Part shown: piece by piece, positions 20,774-29,750 of the stretch | Numbering within the stretch: position 1 is the first letter of the stretch | Layout: the number at the start of each line of letters is the position of its first letter | NCBI GenBank assembly: GCA_041488375.1 | Contig: JBGPPD010000002.1 | Span: 16,287 to 80,286, forward strand | Length of the DNA stretch: 64,000 nt | Source: JAABQT01 sp041488375 | Lineage (GTDB): Bacteria > Pseudomonadota > Gammaproteobacteria > Burkholderiales > SG8-39 | Direction: 5' to 3' | The notes under the pieces: generated by a model | What the model was told of the DNA's origin: nothing | Databases searched by the model: none | Seen by the model: the letters and a program-made list of their open reading frames with translations, nothing else | Translations under genes and position numbers: made by a program

Positions 20774-21244
20774 CTAGAGCTGCTTCTTGATGCCGTCGAG
20801 GAGGTCGGCGTGCGCCTTGGCGTCCACCTCGCGGCGCAGGATCTTCTCGGCGCCGGCTACCGCCAGCGCGGCGACCTGGTCGCGCAGCTTCTCGCGTGCG
20901 CGCGACACTTCCTGCTGGATGTCGGCCTTGGCGGCGGTTTTTTCCCGCTCGCCTACCGCCTTGGCATTGGCCTTCGCTTCCTCGACCACCTGCGCGGCGC
21001 GCTTCTCCGCCTGCGACACGATTTCTGCGGCCCGGCCCCGCGCGTCCTGGATCGCCTGCTCGGCCTGCTTGCTCGACGCCTCGAGGGATTTCCTGCCTTG
21101 CTCGCCCGCGGCCAGGCCGTCGGCGATGGTCTTCTGCCGCGCCTCGATGGCACGCAGCAACGGCGGCCAGACGAACTTGACCGTGAACCAGATGAACAGC
21201 GCAAACGCGACGGACTGCGCGATCAGCGTGAGGTTGAAGCTCAT
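20774..21244 (-). CDS. atpF: ATP synthase Fo subunit b
   Basis: This 156-residue protein has one N-terminal membrane span (LIAQSVAFALFIWFTVKFVW), then a long, charged alanine/glutamate/lysine-rich helix typical of the peripheral stalk. A pair of b subunits links the membrane part to delta and F1. The length matches the E. coli b subunit. It lies between atpE and atpH. Confidence 0.96.
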   Translation of the reverse strand: MSFNLTLIAQSVAFALFIWFTVKFVWPPLLRAIEARQKTIADGLAAGEQGRKSLEASSKQAEQAIQDARGRAAEIVSQAEKRAAQVVEEAKANAKAVGEREKTAAKADIQQEVSRAREKLRDQVAALAVAGAEKILRREVDAKAHADLLDGIKKQL

Positions 21245-21266
21245 TGCAGCCCCTACGGGGTATCGT

Positions 21267-21539
21267 TCAGCGGATGACCGCGAGCAGGGGATTGGCGAAC
21301 GCGAACATCATCGCCAGGCCCACGCCAATGATGAACGAGGCGTCGATCAGGCCGAGCAGCAGGAACACCTTGGCCTGCAGCGAGTTGGTGAGCTCGGGCT
21401 GGCGTGCCGCGGCCTCGAGGAAGCGGCTGCACATGATGCCGACGCCGATACAGGCGCCTGCGGCGCCGACGCCGATCATGAGGCCGATGCCGATACCGGT
21501 GTAGGCCTGGATCATGGCCAGCATTTGGAGTTTTTCCAT
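21267..21539 (-). CDS. atpE: ATP synthase Fo subunit c
   Basis: The 90-residue, two-helix hairpin has a glycine-rich first helix (GIGIGLMIGVGAAGACIG), a polar RQPEL loop and a second helix with the ion-binding carboxylate D66 in GLIDASFIIGVG. The aspartate, without the glutamine/glutamate/serine set of sodium-type rings, indicates a proton-driven ring. The oligomer is the rotor. It lies between atpB and atpF. Confidence 0.97.
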   Translation of the reverse strand: MEKLQMLAMIQAYTGIGIGLMIGVGAAGACIGVGIMCSRFLEAAARQPELTNSLQAKVFLLLGLIDASFIIGVGLAMMFAFANPLLAVIR

Positions 21540-21579
21540 CGTATTTCCTTTCCTGGGCGAGAGACGTTTGCGGTTGCTG

Positions 21580-22407
21580 TTAGTGGTGTTCGTGCGCCAT
21601 CGAGATGTACACGACGGTCAGCATCATGAAGATGTAAGCCTGCAGCACGACGATCAGGATGTGGAAGATCGCCCAGCCGAGGCCGAGGACTGCCGAAAGC
21701 ACGGTGCCGAAAATACCGGTCGCCGCCAGCAGCCACAGCAGCAGGAAGATGATTTCGCCTGCGTACATGTTGCCGAACAGCCGCAGCGAATGCGACAGCG
21801 GCTTGGACACATACTCGATGAAGTTGAACAGCAGGTTGAAGAACACGAGCAGCGGCGATGCCCAGAGCGGCTTGACGCCGAACGGCGCGCACAGCAGTTC
21901 GTGGATCCAGCCGCCCAGCCCCTTGGCCGCGATCGAGAACCAGATCATCAGCAGCCACACCGACAGCGCAAGCGCGAAAGTCGTATTCACGTCCGCGGTG
22001 GGCACCAGGCGGAATTCGTGCGCGTGGAACACGTGTTCCAACACCCACCCCATGACGTCCACGGGCAGGAAATCCATCGCGTTCATCAGCAGCACCCAGA
22101 CGAACACCGTGAGCGCCGCGGGGGCAACGAAGCGGTTGCGGTCGCCGTGGTGGAAGATGCCCTTGACCTGCTCATCGACAAACTCGAAGGCGAGTTCGAC
22201 GAAAGCCTGGCGCCGGTTCGGGACCCCTGCGCTCGCTCCTCGAACCACCCACCATAGGACACCGACCGCCAGCACGCCGAGAATCGCCGCGGTCACCAGC
22301 GAATCCACATTCAGCGCCCAGAAGCTCCCTTCCCCAACCGGCTTGGTCAGGAAGGTCAGGTGGTGCTGGATGTAATCCGTCGCGTTGAAATCTTTGCCGG
22401 AAGCCAT
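21580..22407 (-). CDS. atpB: ATP synthase Fo subunit a
   Basis: The 275-residue membrane protein has five or six spans and the essential arginine in LSLRLFGNMYAGE, which faces the c-ring carboxylate. A later conserved stretch, LQAYIFMMLTVVYI, is also present. It forms the proton half-channels. It begins three bases after the atpI stop and precedes atpE by 40 bases. Confidence 0.97.
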   Translation of the reverse strand: MASGKDFNATDYIQHHLTFLTKPVGEGSFWALNVDSLVTAAILGVLAVGVLWWVVRGASAGVPNRRQAFVELAFEFVDEQVKGIFHHGDRNRFVAPAALTVFVWVLLMNAMDFLPVDVMGWVLEHVFHAHEFRLVPTADVNTTFALALSVWLLMIWFSIAAKGLGGWIHELLCAPFGVKPLWASPLLVFFNLLFNFIEYVSKPLSHSLRLFGNMYAGEIIFLLLWLLAATGIFGTVLSAVLGLGWAIFHILIVVLQAYIFMMLTVVYISMAHEHH

Positions 22408-22410
22408 TGC

Positions 22411-22791
22411 CTATTCTTGGTCGCGAACAAAAAACGCCATGCCGAAAATCAGGACCGTTGCAACGAACGATCCAAAGAACGCGGGCGCGACGACGCTCTG
22501 ATACGCCGCGAGCACCAGCCACAGCAGGATCACGATGAGGCCGATTTTGACGCCCTCGGCCGCCAGCGCGCCAACCAGGACCTCCCCTGCGGACTGCGCT
22601 TTCCCCTTCGACGCCACAACCGCCGATGCCCAACCGGCGCATATGCTGACCGCGCCACCCAGGGCTGCGGACAGGGCGCCATCGACGCCTGCCAGAATTC
22701 CCACGGCGAGCGACAAGGCAGCGGTGGCGATTAATTGCCACCGCAAGACGGTGCGGATCGGCTTGCGCAGGGGGCCCAGACTGGCGTTCAT
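22411..22791 (-). CDS. atpI: ATP synthase subunit I (AtpI/UncI)
   Basis: This small membrane protein (126 residues from the ATG giving MNASLG) has four predicted spans and is the first gene of the atp operon, the standard place for AtpI, which aids assembly of the c-ring. An in-frame TTG six codons upstream is less likely as a start. A good sigma-70-type promoter lies about 30 bases upstream. The sequence itself is weakly conserved, so position and topology carry the call. Confidence 0.88.
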   Translation of the reverse strand: MNASLGPLRKPIRTVLRWQLIATAALSLAVGILAGVDGALSAALGGAVSICAGWASAVVASKGKAQSAGEVLVGALAAEGVKIGLIVILLWLVLAAYQSVVAPAFFGSFVATVLIFGMAFFVRDQE

Positions 22792-22818
22792 GCTCTTTGC
22801 CCCCCGCAAAGCCGCGCG

Positions 22819-22848
22819 ATTTTAACGGCTTGCACCAAGAACGGTCAA
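22819..22848 (-). promoter_or_regulatory. putative sigma-70 promoter of the atp operon
   Basis: On the minus strand TTGACC (22848-22843) and TAAAAT (22824-22819) are separated by 18 bases. They would start transcription near 22812, about 20 bases before the atpI ATG. The element lies between the parB stop and atpI, so the atp genes need not depend on read-through from parA-parB. Confidence 0.6.
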
Positions 22849-22883
22849 CGCATTGCGCTGCAGCATCCGCGTGGCGCCCGCCT

Positions 22884-23720
22884 TCAGCGCAGCTTCTTGA
22901 GCAGTTGATCGAGGTGGTCGAGGCCGGAGTAGTGCACGATCACGCGGCCCTTGCCCTTGCGGCCGCTGCGGATCTCGACTGTGGTGCCCAATCGGTTGGA
23001 CACCTCTTCTTCAAGTCGCTCGAGGTCCCGATCGGGCTTCGCCGCACGCCGCGCGCCCTGACCCCGCAACATTTTCGCTACCAGCGCTTCAGTTTCGCGC
23101 ACCGACAACCCGCGTGCTGCCGTCCTGTTTGCAGCTTCGATCTGGCGTGCGCCCTCCAGCGCCAGCACTGCACGCGCGTGCCCCATCTCCAGGACACCCT
23201 CCATCACCATTGCCTGCACTGGTTTGGCCAGGCGCAGCAGACGCAGCAAATTGGTCGTGGCACTGCGCGAGCGCCCGACAGCGTCGGCGGCCTGTTCGTG
23301 CGTCATGCGGAACTCGTCGACCAGCCGCTGCAATCCGGCCGCCTCCTCCATGGGATTGAGGTTTTCGCGCTGGATGTTCTCGATCAGCGACATCGCCAAT
23401 GCGGATTCGTCCGGGACCTCGCGGATGAGCGCGGGGATCTCCTGCAGCCCTGCCATCTGCGCAGCGCGCCAGCGCCGCTCCCCGGCGATCAGCTCGTAGC
23501 GGTCGCGGTCCACCGGGCGCACCAGTACCGGCTGCATGAGGCCCTGGGACTTGATGGACGCGGCGAGTTCGGCGAGCGCTTCCTGTCCCATGCGAGTGCG
23601 CGGCTGGTACTTGCCGGGCCGGATTCGGCCCACCGGCAGCTTGGCGAGCGCATCCCGCGGCGCTTCGCCGGCGCCCAACAGCGCGTCCAGGCCGCGGCCC
23701 AGTCCCCTTGGCTTGCTCAT
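22884..23720 (-). CDS. parB: chromosome partitioning protein ParB
   Basis: The 278-residue protein starts MSKPRGLGRGLDALLG, as in chromosomal ParB/Spo0J. It has the CTP-binding ELIAGERRWRAAQMAG motif, a helix-turn-helix (MTHEQAADAVGRSRSATTNLL) and a C-terminal dimerisation domain. ParB loads at parS sites as a CTP-dependent clamp and works with ParA to separate origins. The gene lies 25 bases after parA. Two parS sites occur about 3.4 kb upstream, beside mnmG. Confidence 0.96.
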   Translation of the reverse strand: MSKPRGLGRGLDALLGAGEAPRDALAKLPVGRIRPGKYQPRTRMGQEALAELAASIKSQGLMQPVLVRPVDRDRYELIAGERRWRAAQMAGLQEIPALIREVPDESALAMSLIENIQRENLNPMEEAAGLQRLVDEFRMTHEQAADAVGRSRSATTNLLRLLRLAKPVQAMVMEGVLEMGHARAVLALEGARQIEAANRTAARGLSVRETEALVAKMLRGQGARRAAKPDRDLERLEEEVSNRLGTTVEIRSGRKGKGRVIVHYSGLDHLDQLLKKLR

Positions 23721-23745
23721 GGCTTGCGTCCAGGTGGTTGCAGAC

Positions 23746-24531
23746 TCATGCAGCGGCAGACAATCCACTGCGTTCCCGCTCGAGCACTTCCTCGGCCAGC
23801 GACAGATACGCCTGGGCGCCCTTGGATTCCGGATCCCACAGTACCGCCGGCGTGCCGTAGCTTGGCGCCTCGGCCAAACGCACGTTGCGCGGCACGATGC
23901 TCCTGTAAACCTTGTCTGCGAAGTGCGTTTCGAGCTGGTCCGATACCTGCTGCGCGAGCGTATTGCGGGCGTCGTACATGGTACGCAGCAATCCTGCGAT
24001 CTCCAGGTTCGGATTGAGATTCGCGCGCACACGCTTGACGGTGTCGACGAGGTCGGACAAGCCTTCCAGCGCGTAGTACTCGCACTGCATCGGGATCAGC
24101 ACAGACTGCGCGGCCACTAGGCCGTTCAGGGTCAGCAGCGACAGTGAAGGCGGGCAATCGATGAACACGAAGTCGTATTCGCGCTCGACCGCGGCCAGCG
24201 CTGACTTGAGGCGGCTTTCGCGATTCTGCAGATCGACCAGTTCGATCTCCGCACCGGCCAGCTCGCGGTTGGCGGGCAGCAGGTCGTAGCCCCCTCGTTC
24301 GGCGCGAGTACGAATGTTGGCGATCTCGCCGAGCCCGAGCAGCACGTGATACACGGTGCGGGCCGCAGTACGCTTGTCCACGCCGCTGCCCATGGTGGCA
24401 TTGCCCTGCGGGTCCAGGTCGATGAGCAAGGTGCGCTGGCCAGCGCGGGCGAGCGCGGCGGCGAGATTGACACTGGTGGTGGTCTTGCCGACGCCCCCTT
24501 TCTGGTTTACCACTGCGATCACACGCGCCAT
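23746..24531 (-). CDS. parA: chromosome partitioning ATPase ParA
   Basis: The 261-residue protein has the deviant Walker A motif KGGVGKTTT at the extreme N-terminus, the Walker B aspartate in FVFIDCPPSLS and the conserved VNQ start. The lack of an N-terminal DNA-binding extension marks it as a chromosomal Soj/ParA of type Ib. It forms an ATP-dependent nucleoid gradient that moves ParB-parS complexes. It lies three bases after rsmG and directly before parB. Confidence 0.96.
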   Translation of the reverse strand: MARVIAVVNQKGGVGKTTTSVNLAAALARAGQRTLLIDLDPQGNATMGSGVDKRTAARTVYHVLLGLGEIANIRTRAERGGYDLLPANRELAGAEIELVDLQNRESRLKSALAAVEREYDFVFIDCPPSLSLLTLNGLVAAQSVLIPMQCEYYALEGLSDLVDTVKRVRANLNPNLEIAGLLRTMYDARNTLAQQVSDQLETHFADKVYRSIVPRNVRLAEAPSYGTPAVLWDPESKGAQAYLSLAEEVLERERSGLSAAA

Positions 24532-24534
24532 GCA

Positions 24535-25164
24535 TCACCCTTGGCAATGGCACAGCACGAGATGGCGCTGCGCCTCGAGCAGCGGTACCTGCAGGCGCCG
24601 CACATCGCGGCAATCTGCACCGGCAGGCACGCGTTCGAGTTCTGCTTGCGGAAACACGCCTTTCATCGCGGCGAGCACTCCGCCGGGGGCCAGAAGATGC
24701 CGGCAGGCACCGATGAAATCGGCAAGCTCGGCGAAGCCACGCGTGATGACGCAGTCGAACAGCTGTGCGGGCTGCCAGTCCTGGACTCGGCCGACATGCA
24801 CGTCTGCATTCGCAAGTTTCAATTCGATCACCGCTTGCTGCAGGAACGCGCCTTTCTTGTGATTGGCGTCGTTGAGCGTCACGCGACGCTCGGGCTGCGC
24901 GATCGCGAGCGGGATCCCGGGCAGCCCGCCGCCCGAGCCGATGTCCGCAAGCGTTCCCGCCGGCAGATGCGGCAGGACGGCGAGCGAATCGAGCAGGTGG
25001 TGGCTGATCATCTTTTCCGGGTCGCGGATCGCGGTCAGGTTATAGGTCTTGTTCCATTTCGCGAGCAACTCGAGATAGGCGAGCAGTTTTTCCCGCGCTC
25101 CCCCGGGCAGCGCCAGCGCAAATTCGTCCAGCCCGCGCTGCAGCGCGGCCTGTTGCGACCTCAC
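24535..25164 (-). CDS. rsmG: 16S rRNA m7G527 methyltransferase RsmG (GidB)
   Basis: The 209-residue enzyme has the SAM-binding motif LADIGSGGGLPGIPLA and the N-terminal KWNKTYNLTAIRDPEKM typical of GidB. It methylates N7 of G527 in 16S rRNA. The GTG start overlaps the mnmG stop (GTGA), and parA follows after three bases, the classic mnmG-rsmG-parA-parB order. Confidence 0.95.
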   Translation of the reverse strand: MRSQQAALQRGLDEFALALPGGAREKLLAYLELLAKWNKTYNLTAIRDPEKMISHHLLDSLAVLPHLPAGTLADIGSGGGLPGIPLAIAQPERRVTLNDANHKKGAFLQQAVIELKLANADVHVGRVQDWQPAQLFDCVITRGFAELADFIGACRHLLAPGGVLAAMKGVFPQAELERVPAGADCRDVRRLQVPLLEAQRHLVLCHCQG

Positions 25165-27053
25165 GCACGCTTCTTCTGCGGCGGGAAGCCTCTTTTGAGA
25201 TGTACCAGCAGCAAAGAGATCGCAGCAGGCGTGATCCCGGAAATACGTGCCGCTTGACCCAGCGTTTCGGGCCGCTGTTGTTCGAGCTTTTGCAGCACTT
25301 CCTTGGATAGCCCGCGCACGGCGCGGTAGTCGAGTTCAGCCGGCAATCTGCAATCTTCCTGACCAGCATTGCGCTCAACTTCGACTTTCTGGCGCTCGAT
25401 ATAACCTCGGTATTTGGCTTGAATTTCCACTTGCTCCGCGACCAAATCATCCTCGACACCAGTACCTGCAGTGGGAAGTGTCATAAGTGAGCGATAACTC
25501 ACTTCTGGCCGCCGCAGCAGCGTGGCAAGGGAGTAGTGCCGTTCGATCGGCTTGCCAAAGACGCGTACCGCATCAGCCTCGGTGAGCCCTGCGGGCGAGA
25601 CCCAAAGATGCTCCAGCCGCTCCTGTTCACTGGAAATGGCGTCTCGCTTGCGACCAAAGGCATGCCAGCGCGCATCGTCCACCAATCCGAGCCGGCGACC
25701 AGTTTCGGTGAGGCGCAGGTCGGCGTTGTCCTCACGCAGCATGAGCCGGTATTCGGCACGACTGGTGAACATTCGGTATGGCTCCGACACGCCGCGCGTG
25801 ATGAGATCATCCACGAGCACCCCGAGGTACGCCTCGTCGCGCCGCGGGCACCACGCGTCAGCACCACGCACCTGAAGCGCAGCGTTGATACCAGCCAGCA
25901 AGCCCTGGGCAGCCGCTTCCTCATAGCCCGTCGTGCCATTGATCTGGCCGGCGAAGAAAAGGCCTCCGAAGGTTTTTGTCTCTAGCGAGGACTTCAGGTT
26001 GCGCGGATCGAAATAGTCGTACTCAATGGCATAACCAGGACGCAGGATGTGGGCTTGTTCGAGCCCTCGAATCGAGCGTACCAGTTCCAGCTGAACGTCG
26101 AATGGCAAGCTGGTCGAGATGCCGTTGGGATAGATCTCGTGAGTTTCCAAGCCCTCAGGCTCTAGGAAGATCTGGTGGCTGGCCTTGTCGGCAAAGCGGT
26201 GGATCTTGTCTTCAATAGAAGGGCAGTAACGAGGACCAACGCCTTGGATCACCCCTGTGTACATCGGCGAACGGTCCAACCCCTTGCGGATCGCCGCATG
26301 GCTACGCTCATTGGTACGCGTGATCCAGCAGGGCAGCTGGCGCGGATGCATGTTTCGATCGCCCACAAACGAAAAGACCGGCTCGGGTGAATCTCCCGGC
26401 TGCTGTTCCATGACCGAAAAATCAATCGACCGGCCATCCAGCCGGGGTGGCGTCCCAGTTTTCAGCCTGCCCACCGGCAGTTTCATCTCCCGCAGACGGG
26501 CCGCGAGCGTCACAGCGGCAGGATCGCCCGCACGACCTGCCTGGTAGCTCTGCAAGCCAACATGGACAACGCCGGAAAGGAACGTTCCAGCAGTCAGCAC
26601 TACCGCGCGACCGTGGAAGCGGATTCCCAGCTGGGTGATCACTCCTGCGACACGTCTTCCGTCCAGCACGATATCGTCGACCGCTTGTTGGAACAGCGTC
26701 AGATTCGGTTGATTCTCCAGCCTGCGGCGAATCGATCGCCGATACAGAACCCGATCCGCTTGCGCGCGCGTGGCTCGCACCGCCGGACCCTTCGAAGAAT
26801 TCAGCGTGCGAAACTGGATTCCGGCTTCATCCGTGGCGGAAGCCATTGCGCCACCAAGCGCGTCAATTTCCTTGACCAGGTGCCCTTTGCCAATCCCGCC
26901 AATTGACGGATTGCAGGACATTTGGCCCAGCGTCTCGATGCTGTGAGTCAGTAGCAGGGTTCGACTACCCATCCGGGCGGCGGCGAGGGCAGCTTCGGTG
27001 CCGGCATGGCCGCCACCCACCACGATCACATCGAATTCAGTCGGAAACTGCAT
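25161..27053 (-). CDS. mnmG: tRNA uridine 5-carboxymethylaminomethyl modification enzyme MnmG (GidA)
   Basis: The protein is 630 residues from the ATG giving MQFPTEF. It has the FAD-binding VIVVGGGHAGTEAALA and family motifs SCNPSIGGIGKGHL and PPRLDGRSIDFS. Together with MnmE, encoded 4.7 kb away, it installs the cmnm5 group at U34 of tRNAs. A TTG three codons upstream is open but unlikely. The coding region here has slightly lower GC third positions than the atp genes. It is first in the operon with rsmG, parA and parB. Confidence 0.96.
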   Translation of the reverse strand: MQFPTEFDVIVVGGGHAGTEAALAAARMGSRTLLLTHSIETLGQMSCNPSIGGIGKGHLVKEIDALGGAMASATDEAGIQFRTLNSSKGPAVRATRAQADRVLYRRSIRRRLENQPNLTLFQQAVDDIVLDGRRVAGVITQLGIRFHGRAVVLTAGTFLSGVVHVGLQSYQAGRAGDPAAVTLAARLREMKLPVGRLKTGTPPRLDGRSIDFSVMEQQPGDSPEPVFSFVGDRNMHPRQLPCWITRTNERSHAAIRKGLDRSPMYTGVIQGVGPRYCPSIEDKIHRFADKASHQIFLEPEGLETHEIYPNGISTSLPFDVQLELVRSIRGLEQAHILRPGYAIEYDYFDPRNLKSSLETKTFGGLFFAGQINGTTGYEEAAAQGLLAGINAALQVRGADAWCPRRDEAYLGVLVDDLITRGVSEPYRMFTSRAEYRLMLREDNADLRLTETGRRLGLVDDARWHAFGRKRDAISSEQERLEHLWVSPAGLTEADAVRVFGKPIERHYSLATLLRRPEVSYRSLMTLPTAGTGVEDDLVAEQVEIQAKYRGYIERQKVEVERNAGQEDCRLPAELDYRAVRGLSKEVLQKLEQQRPETLGQAARISGITPAAISLLLVHLKRGFPPQKKRA

Positions 27054-27089
27054 GTGGGCCAACTCTGAGGAGGCGGCATGATACGTGAA

Positions 27090-27105
27090 TGTTCCACGTG
27101 GAACT
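27090..27105. other. parS centromere site 1
   Basis: A 14-base perfect palindrome, GTTCCACGTGGAAC, occupies 27091-27104 and is flanked by T on each side. It matches the chromosomal parS consensus bound by ParB (GTTnCACGTGnAAC type). It sits 37 bases upstream of the mnmG start, beside the operon that encodes ParA and ParB. Confidence 0.9.
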
Positions 27106-27128
27106 AGCGGAAGCCGCCACCTACACCA

Positions 27129-27144
27129 TGTTCCACGTGGAACA
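27129..27144. other. parS centromere site 2
   Basis: The full 16-base palindrome TGTTCCACGTGGAACA is intact here, 39 bases centre-to-centre from the first site. Two such matches within 55 bases cannot reasonably be chance and mark a ParB loading zone about 8 kb from dnaA. Confidence 0.93.
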
Positions 27145-27158
27145 AGAGTGACTTAGGG

Positions 27159-27179
27159 GATTGCTGCAATGCAGCAATC
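27159..27179. repeat. perfect inverted repeat beside the parS sites
   Basis: GATTGCTGC and GCAGCAATC form a nine-base perfect inverted repeat around a three-base AAT centre. It lies 14 bases after parS site 2 and 45 bases before the probable MFS start. It could be an operator or an RNA hairpin in that gene's leader. No run of T follows, so it is not an intrinsic terminator. Confidence 0.7.
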
Positions 27180-27223
27180 TACATTCTCATGAGACAATCG
27201 CGGCCCTTTTGCGCCGTCCCCCC

Positions 27224-28405
27224 GTGATTTCCCTCACCCGCTACGCCACGCTTCTCGAACGACCCGATCTGACGCGCACCATCATCGCCTCAGTGATCGG
27301 TCGATTGCCGATCGGCATCCTCGGCCTCGCCATCTTGCTTGCCACACAGGCCTCCAGCGAGTCCTTCGGCCTGGCGGGCGCGGTCGCCGCCTGCTACCTC
27401 GCAGGGCTCGCTGCCATGGCGCCCGTGCTCGGGCGCGTCATCGATCGCAAGGGCCCCGCGCGCACGTTGGCTGTTTGTACATTCCTATTTCCTGCAGCAC
27501 TTGTGTCCCTGGTTGTAGCTCTGCACCTTGGCGCGCCCCTATGGACCGCATTCGCACTAGCAGCCCTCGCCGGTGCCTGCTTTCCACCCATAACGGTGTG
27601 TCTGCGCACGTTTCTGCGCCAACGCCTGACCGAAGAGACTCAGCTCGCTGCCGCGTATTCGCTCGAATCCGTGCTGATCGAGATCATTTTCATCATCGGC
27701 CCGATGCTGGTCGCCTTCTTCGTCGCCTACCTTTCGGCCGGTGCGGCCGTCCTGTTTGCCGCAAGTTGCGGCTTGCTCGGCACCTGGCTGTTCCTGCGTT
27801 CCCCGGCGCTCGTGCAATGGCGCATCGAGGAACGAAAGGTTGCGAGCCTGTTCGGACCTCTCGCGGTGCGCGGCTTCGTGCCTCTGCTCGCCGTCATCCT
27901 GGCGTACTCGGGCGCGTTCGGCCTGGTGGAGATCGGCGTCACCGCCTACGCGACGGAATCTGGCCGGCCAGCGCTGGCCGGCTTGATCCTCGGCCTAATG
28001 AGCGTGGGTAGCGCAGTCGGGGGCCTTGCTTACGGCAGCCGTAGTTGGCGCTTGCCGCTCGCGCGCCAGTTCGCCTTGATGCTCGCGATCATGGGAGTGG
28101 GTGTTGCTGCGCTGTCGCTGATCGCAAACGTCTTCGTGTTTTCTGCGCTCGGCGTACTGGCGGGCGTGGTCATGGCGCCGGCGCTTATCATCCAGTCGAT
28201 GCTCGTCGCCAGAACGGCGCCCCAGCACTTCGCGACTGAAGCGTTCACCTGGTCCGCAACCTGCCTGCTAAGCGGCGTTGGCGTCGGCCTCGCCGCCGGC
28301 GGACTAATACTTGAGCGCGCGAACTCTGCGGCGGTGCTGGTAGCGGCGGGAGCGGTGGCACTGAGCGCGTCGCTGATTTCCCTCGCCACACTGCGTGCAA
28401 ACTAA
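27224..28405 (+). CDS. MFS transporter, function unassigned
   Basis: The protein is about 393 residues from the GTG giving VISLTRYATLL and has roughly twelve membrane spans. The short DRKGPAR loop after span 2 matches the major facilitator motif A region. Family members export or import small molecules by proton antiport or symport; the substrate is not evident. An in-frame TTG at 27161 would start inside an inverted repeat and adds an unconserved, polar extension, so I prefer the GTG. It is transcribed away from mnmG and ends seven bases before the stop of the convergent aminotransferase. Confidence 0.75.
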   Translation: MISLTRYATLLERPDLTRTIIASVIGRLPIGILGLAILLATQASSESFGLAGAVAACYLAGLAAMAPVLGRVIDRKGPARTLAVCTFLFPAALVSLVVALHLGAPLWTAFALAALAGACFPPITVCLRTFLRQRLTEETQLAAAYSLESVLIEIIFIIGPMLVAFFVAYLSAGAAVLFAASCGLLGTWLFLRSPALVQWRIEERKVASLFGPLAVRGFVPLLAVILAYSGAFGLVEIGVTAYATESGRPALAGLILGLMSVGSAVGGLAYGSRSWRLPLARQFALMLAIMGVGVAALSLIANVFVFSALGVLAGVVMAPALIIQSMLVARTAPQHFATEAFTWSATCLLSGVGVGLAAGGLILERANSAAVLVAAGAVALSASLISLATLRAN

Positions 28406-28412
28406 GCCAAGG

Positions 28413-29750
28413 CTAGGCGATCACCGCAGATTTCAGGACCGAGTTGAGCGCAAATCCGAGTTTCGAGACCAGTTCGTCGAGCTGGTCTTCCTCGAGGATG
28501 AACGGCGGCGCGAGCAGTATGTGATCGCCCTGCGCGCCGTCGAGCGTGCCGCCCATCGGATAGCACATCAGGCCCGCCTCGAGCGCTTCCTTCTTGACCT
28601 TTGCATGAACGCGCAGCACAGGATCGAAAGGCCGCTTCGCGGCGCGGTCAGCAACCAACTCCACGCCCCAGAGCAGACCCCTGCCGCGGATATCTCCGAC
28701 GTGCGGATGCTCGCCAAAGGCTGCGCGCAGCTTTGCCTCCAGCAGCCTCCCCAGCGGCATCACCCGTGCAAGCAACCCGTCATGGTGCAGGCGCCGTTGC
28801 ACCGCGAGCGCGCCTGCGCAGGCGGCGGCGTGTCCCAGGTAGGTATGGCCATGCTGGAAGAATCCGCTGCTCGAGACGATGGTGTCATAGACGTGCTTGG
28901 CAACCAGCACCGCGCCGATCGGTTGGTAACCGGCACCCAGGCCTTTCGCCGCCGTCACCAGATCAGGCACGATGCCTTCCTGCTCGAAAGCGTAGAGCGA
29001 CCCACAGCGGCCCATGCCGCACATCACTTCGTCGAGGATCAGCAGGATTCCATGCCGATCGCACACCTCGCGAACGCACTTGAAATAGCCCGCCACCGGG
29101 GGCACCGCGCCTAGCGTGGCACCGGCCACCGTTTCCGCAACGAAGGCGATCACCTTGTCGCCGCCCAGCCTGCGAATTTCCGACTCGAGCTCCACGGCGA
29201 GACGCTCACCGTAGGCCGCGTCCGCCTCGCCAGCCTGTTTCCCACGGTAGGCATAGCAGGGTGAGACATGCGTCGTCCCAACAAGCAGCGGCTCGAACTG
29301 CCTGCGACGCGCTGCGCTGCCGCCGATGGCGAGCGCGCCGAGAGTATTGCCGTGATAGGACTGGCGACGGCCGATCAAGTAACGGCGCTGCGGCTCGCCT
29401 TTCTCTACGAAATACTGGCGCGCCAGTTTGAGCGCGGCCTCGATCGCTTCCGAGCCGCCGGATACCAAATACACCTTCTCCAGAGGCGCGGGCGCACGCT
29501 CAATGAGCGCGTCGGCCAGTGCTTCCATCGGCTCGTTGGTGAAGAAAGAGGTATGTGCGAACGGCAACTTGCCGAGCTGCTCCTGGATCGCTTTAATCAC
29601 CGACTGATCCGAGTGCCCCAGGCAGGACACCGCCGCGCCGCCGGAGGCATCGAGGTAGCGCTTGCCACCGCGGTCGACAAGGTAGGCGCCTTCACCACGC
29701 ACCGCGACCGGATAGGACTGGCGCGGATTGCGGTGAAAGACCCGGGTCAC
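28413..29750 (-). CDS. class III PLP-dependent aminotransferase
   Basis: The 445-residue protein has the class III pattern: SGGSEAIEAALKLARQYF for phosphate binding, ILLILDEVMCGMGRCG with the cofactor aspartate, and lysine K269 in TAAKGLGAGYQPIGA. It resembles enzymes annotated as omega-amino acid:pyruvate or aspartate aminotransferase family proteins. The substrate is not determined. The GTG start overlaps the pckG stop by four bases, so the two are co-translated; a link through an amino acid whose carbon feeds oxaloacetate is possible but speculative. Confidence 0.85.
   Translation of the reverse strand: MTRVFHRNPRQSYPVAVRGEGAYLVDRGGKRYLDASGGAAVSCLGHSDQSVIKAIQEQLGKLPFAHTSFFTNEPMEALADALIERAPAPLEKVYLVSGGSEAIEAALKLARQYFVEKGEPQRRYLIGRRQSYHGNTLGALAIGGSAARRRQFEPLLVGTTHVSPCYAYRGKQAGEADAAYGERLAVELESEIRRLGGDKVIAFVAETVAGATLGAVPPVAGYFKCVREVCDRHGILLILDEVMCGMGRCGSLYAFEQEGIVPDLVTAAKGLGAGYQPIGAVLVAKHVYDTIVSSSGFFQHGHTYLGHAAACAGALAVQRRLHHDGLLARVMPLGRLLEAKLRAAFGEHPHVGDIRGRGLLWGVELVADRAAKRPFDPVLRVHAKVKKEALEAGLMCYPMGGTLDGAQGDHILLAPPFILEEDQLDELVSKLGFALNSVLKSAVIA

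Noticed and set aside
27161..27163. TTG at 27161 as the MFS transporter start
   Set aside because: It lies within a perfect inverted repeat and adds a polar, unconserved stretch before the first membrane span.
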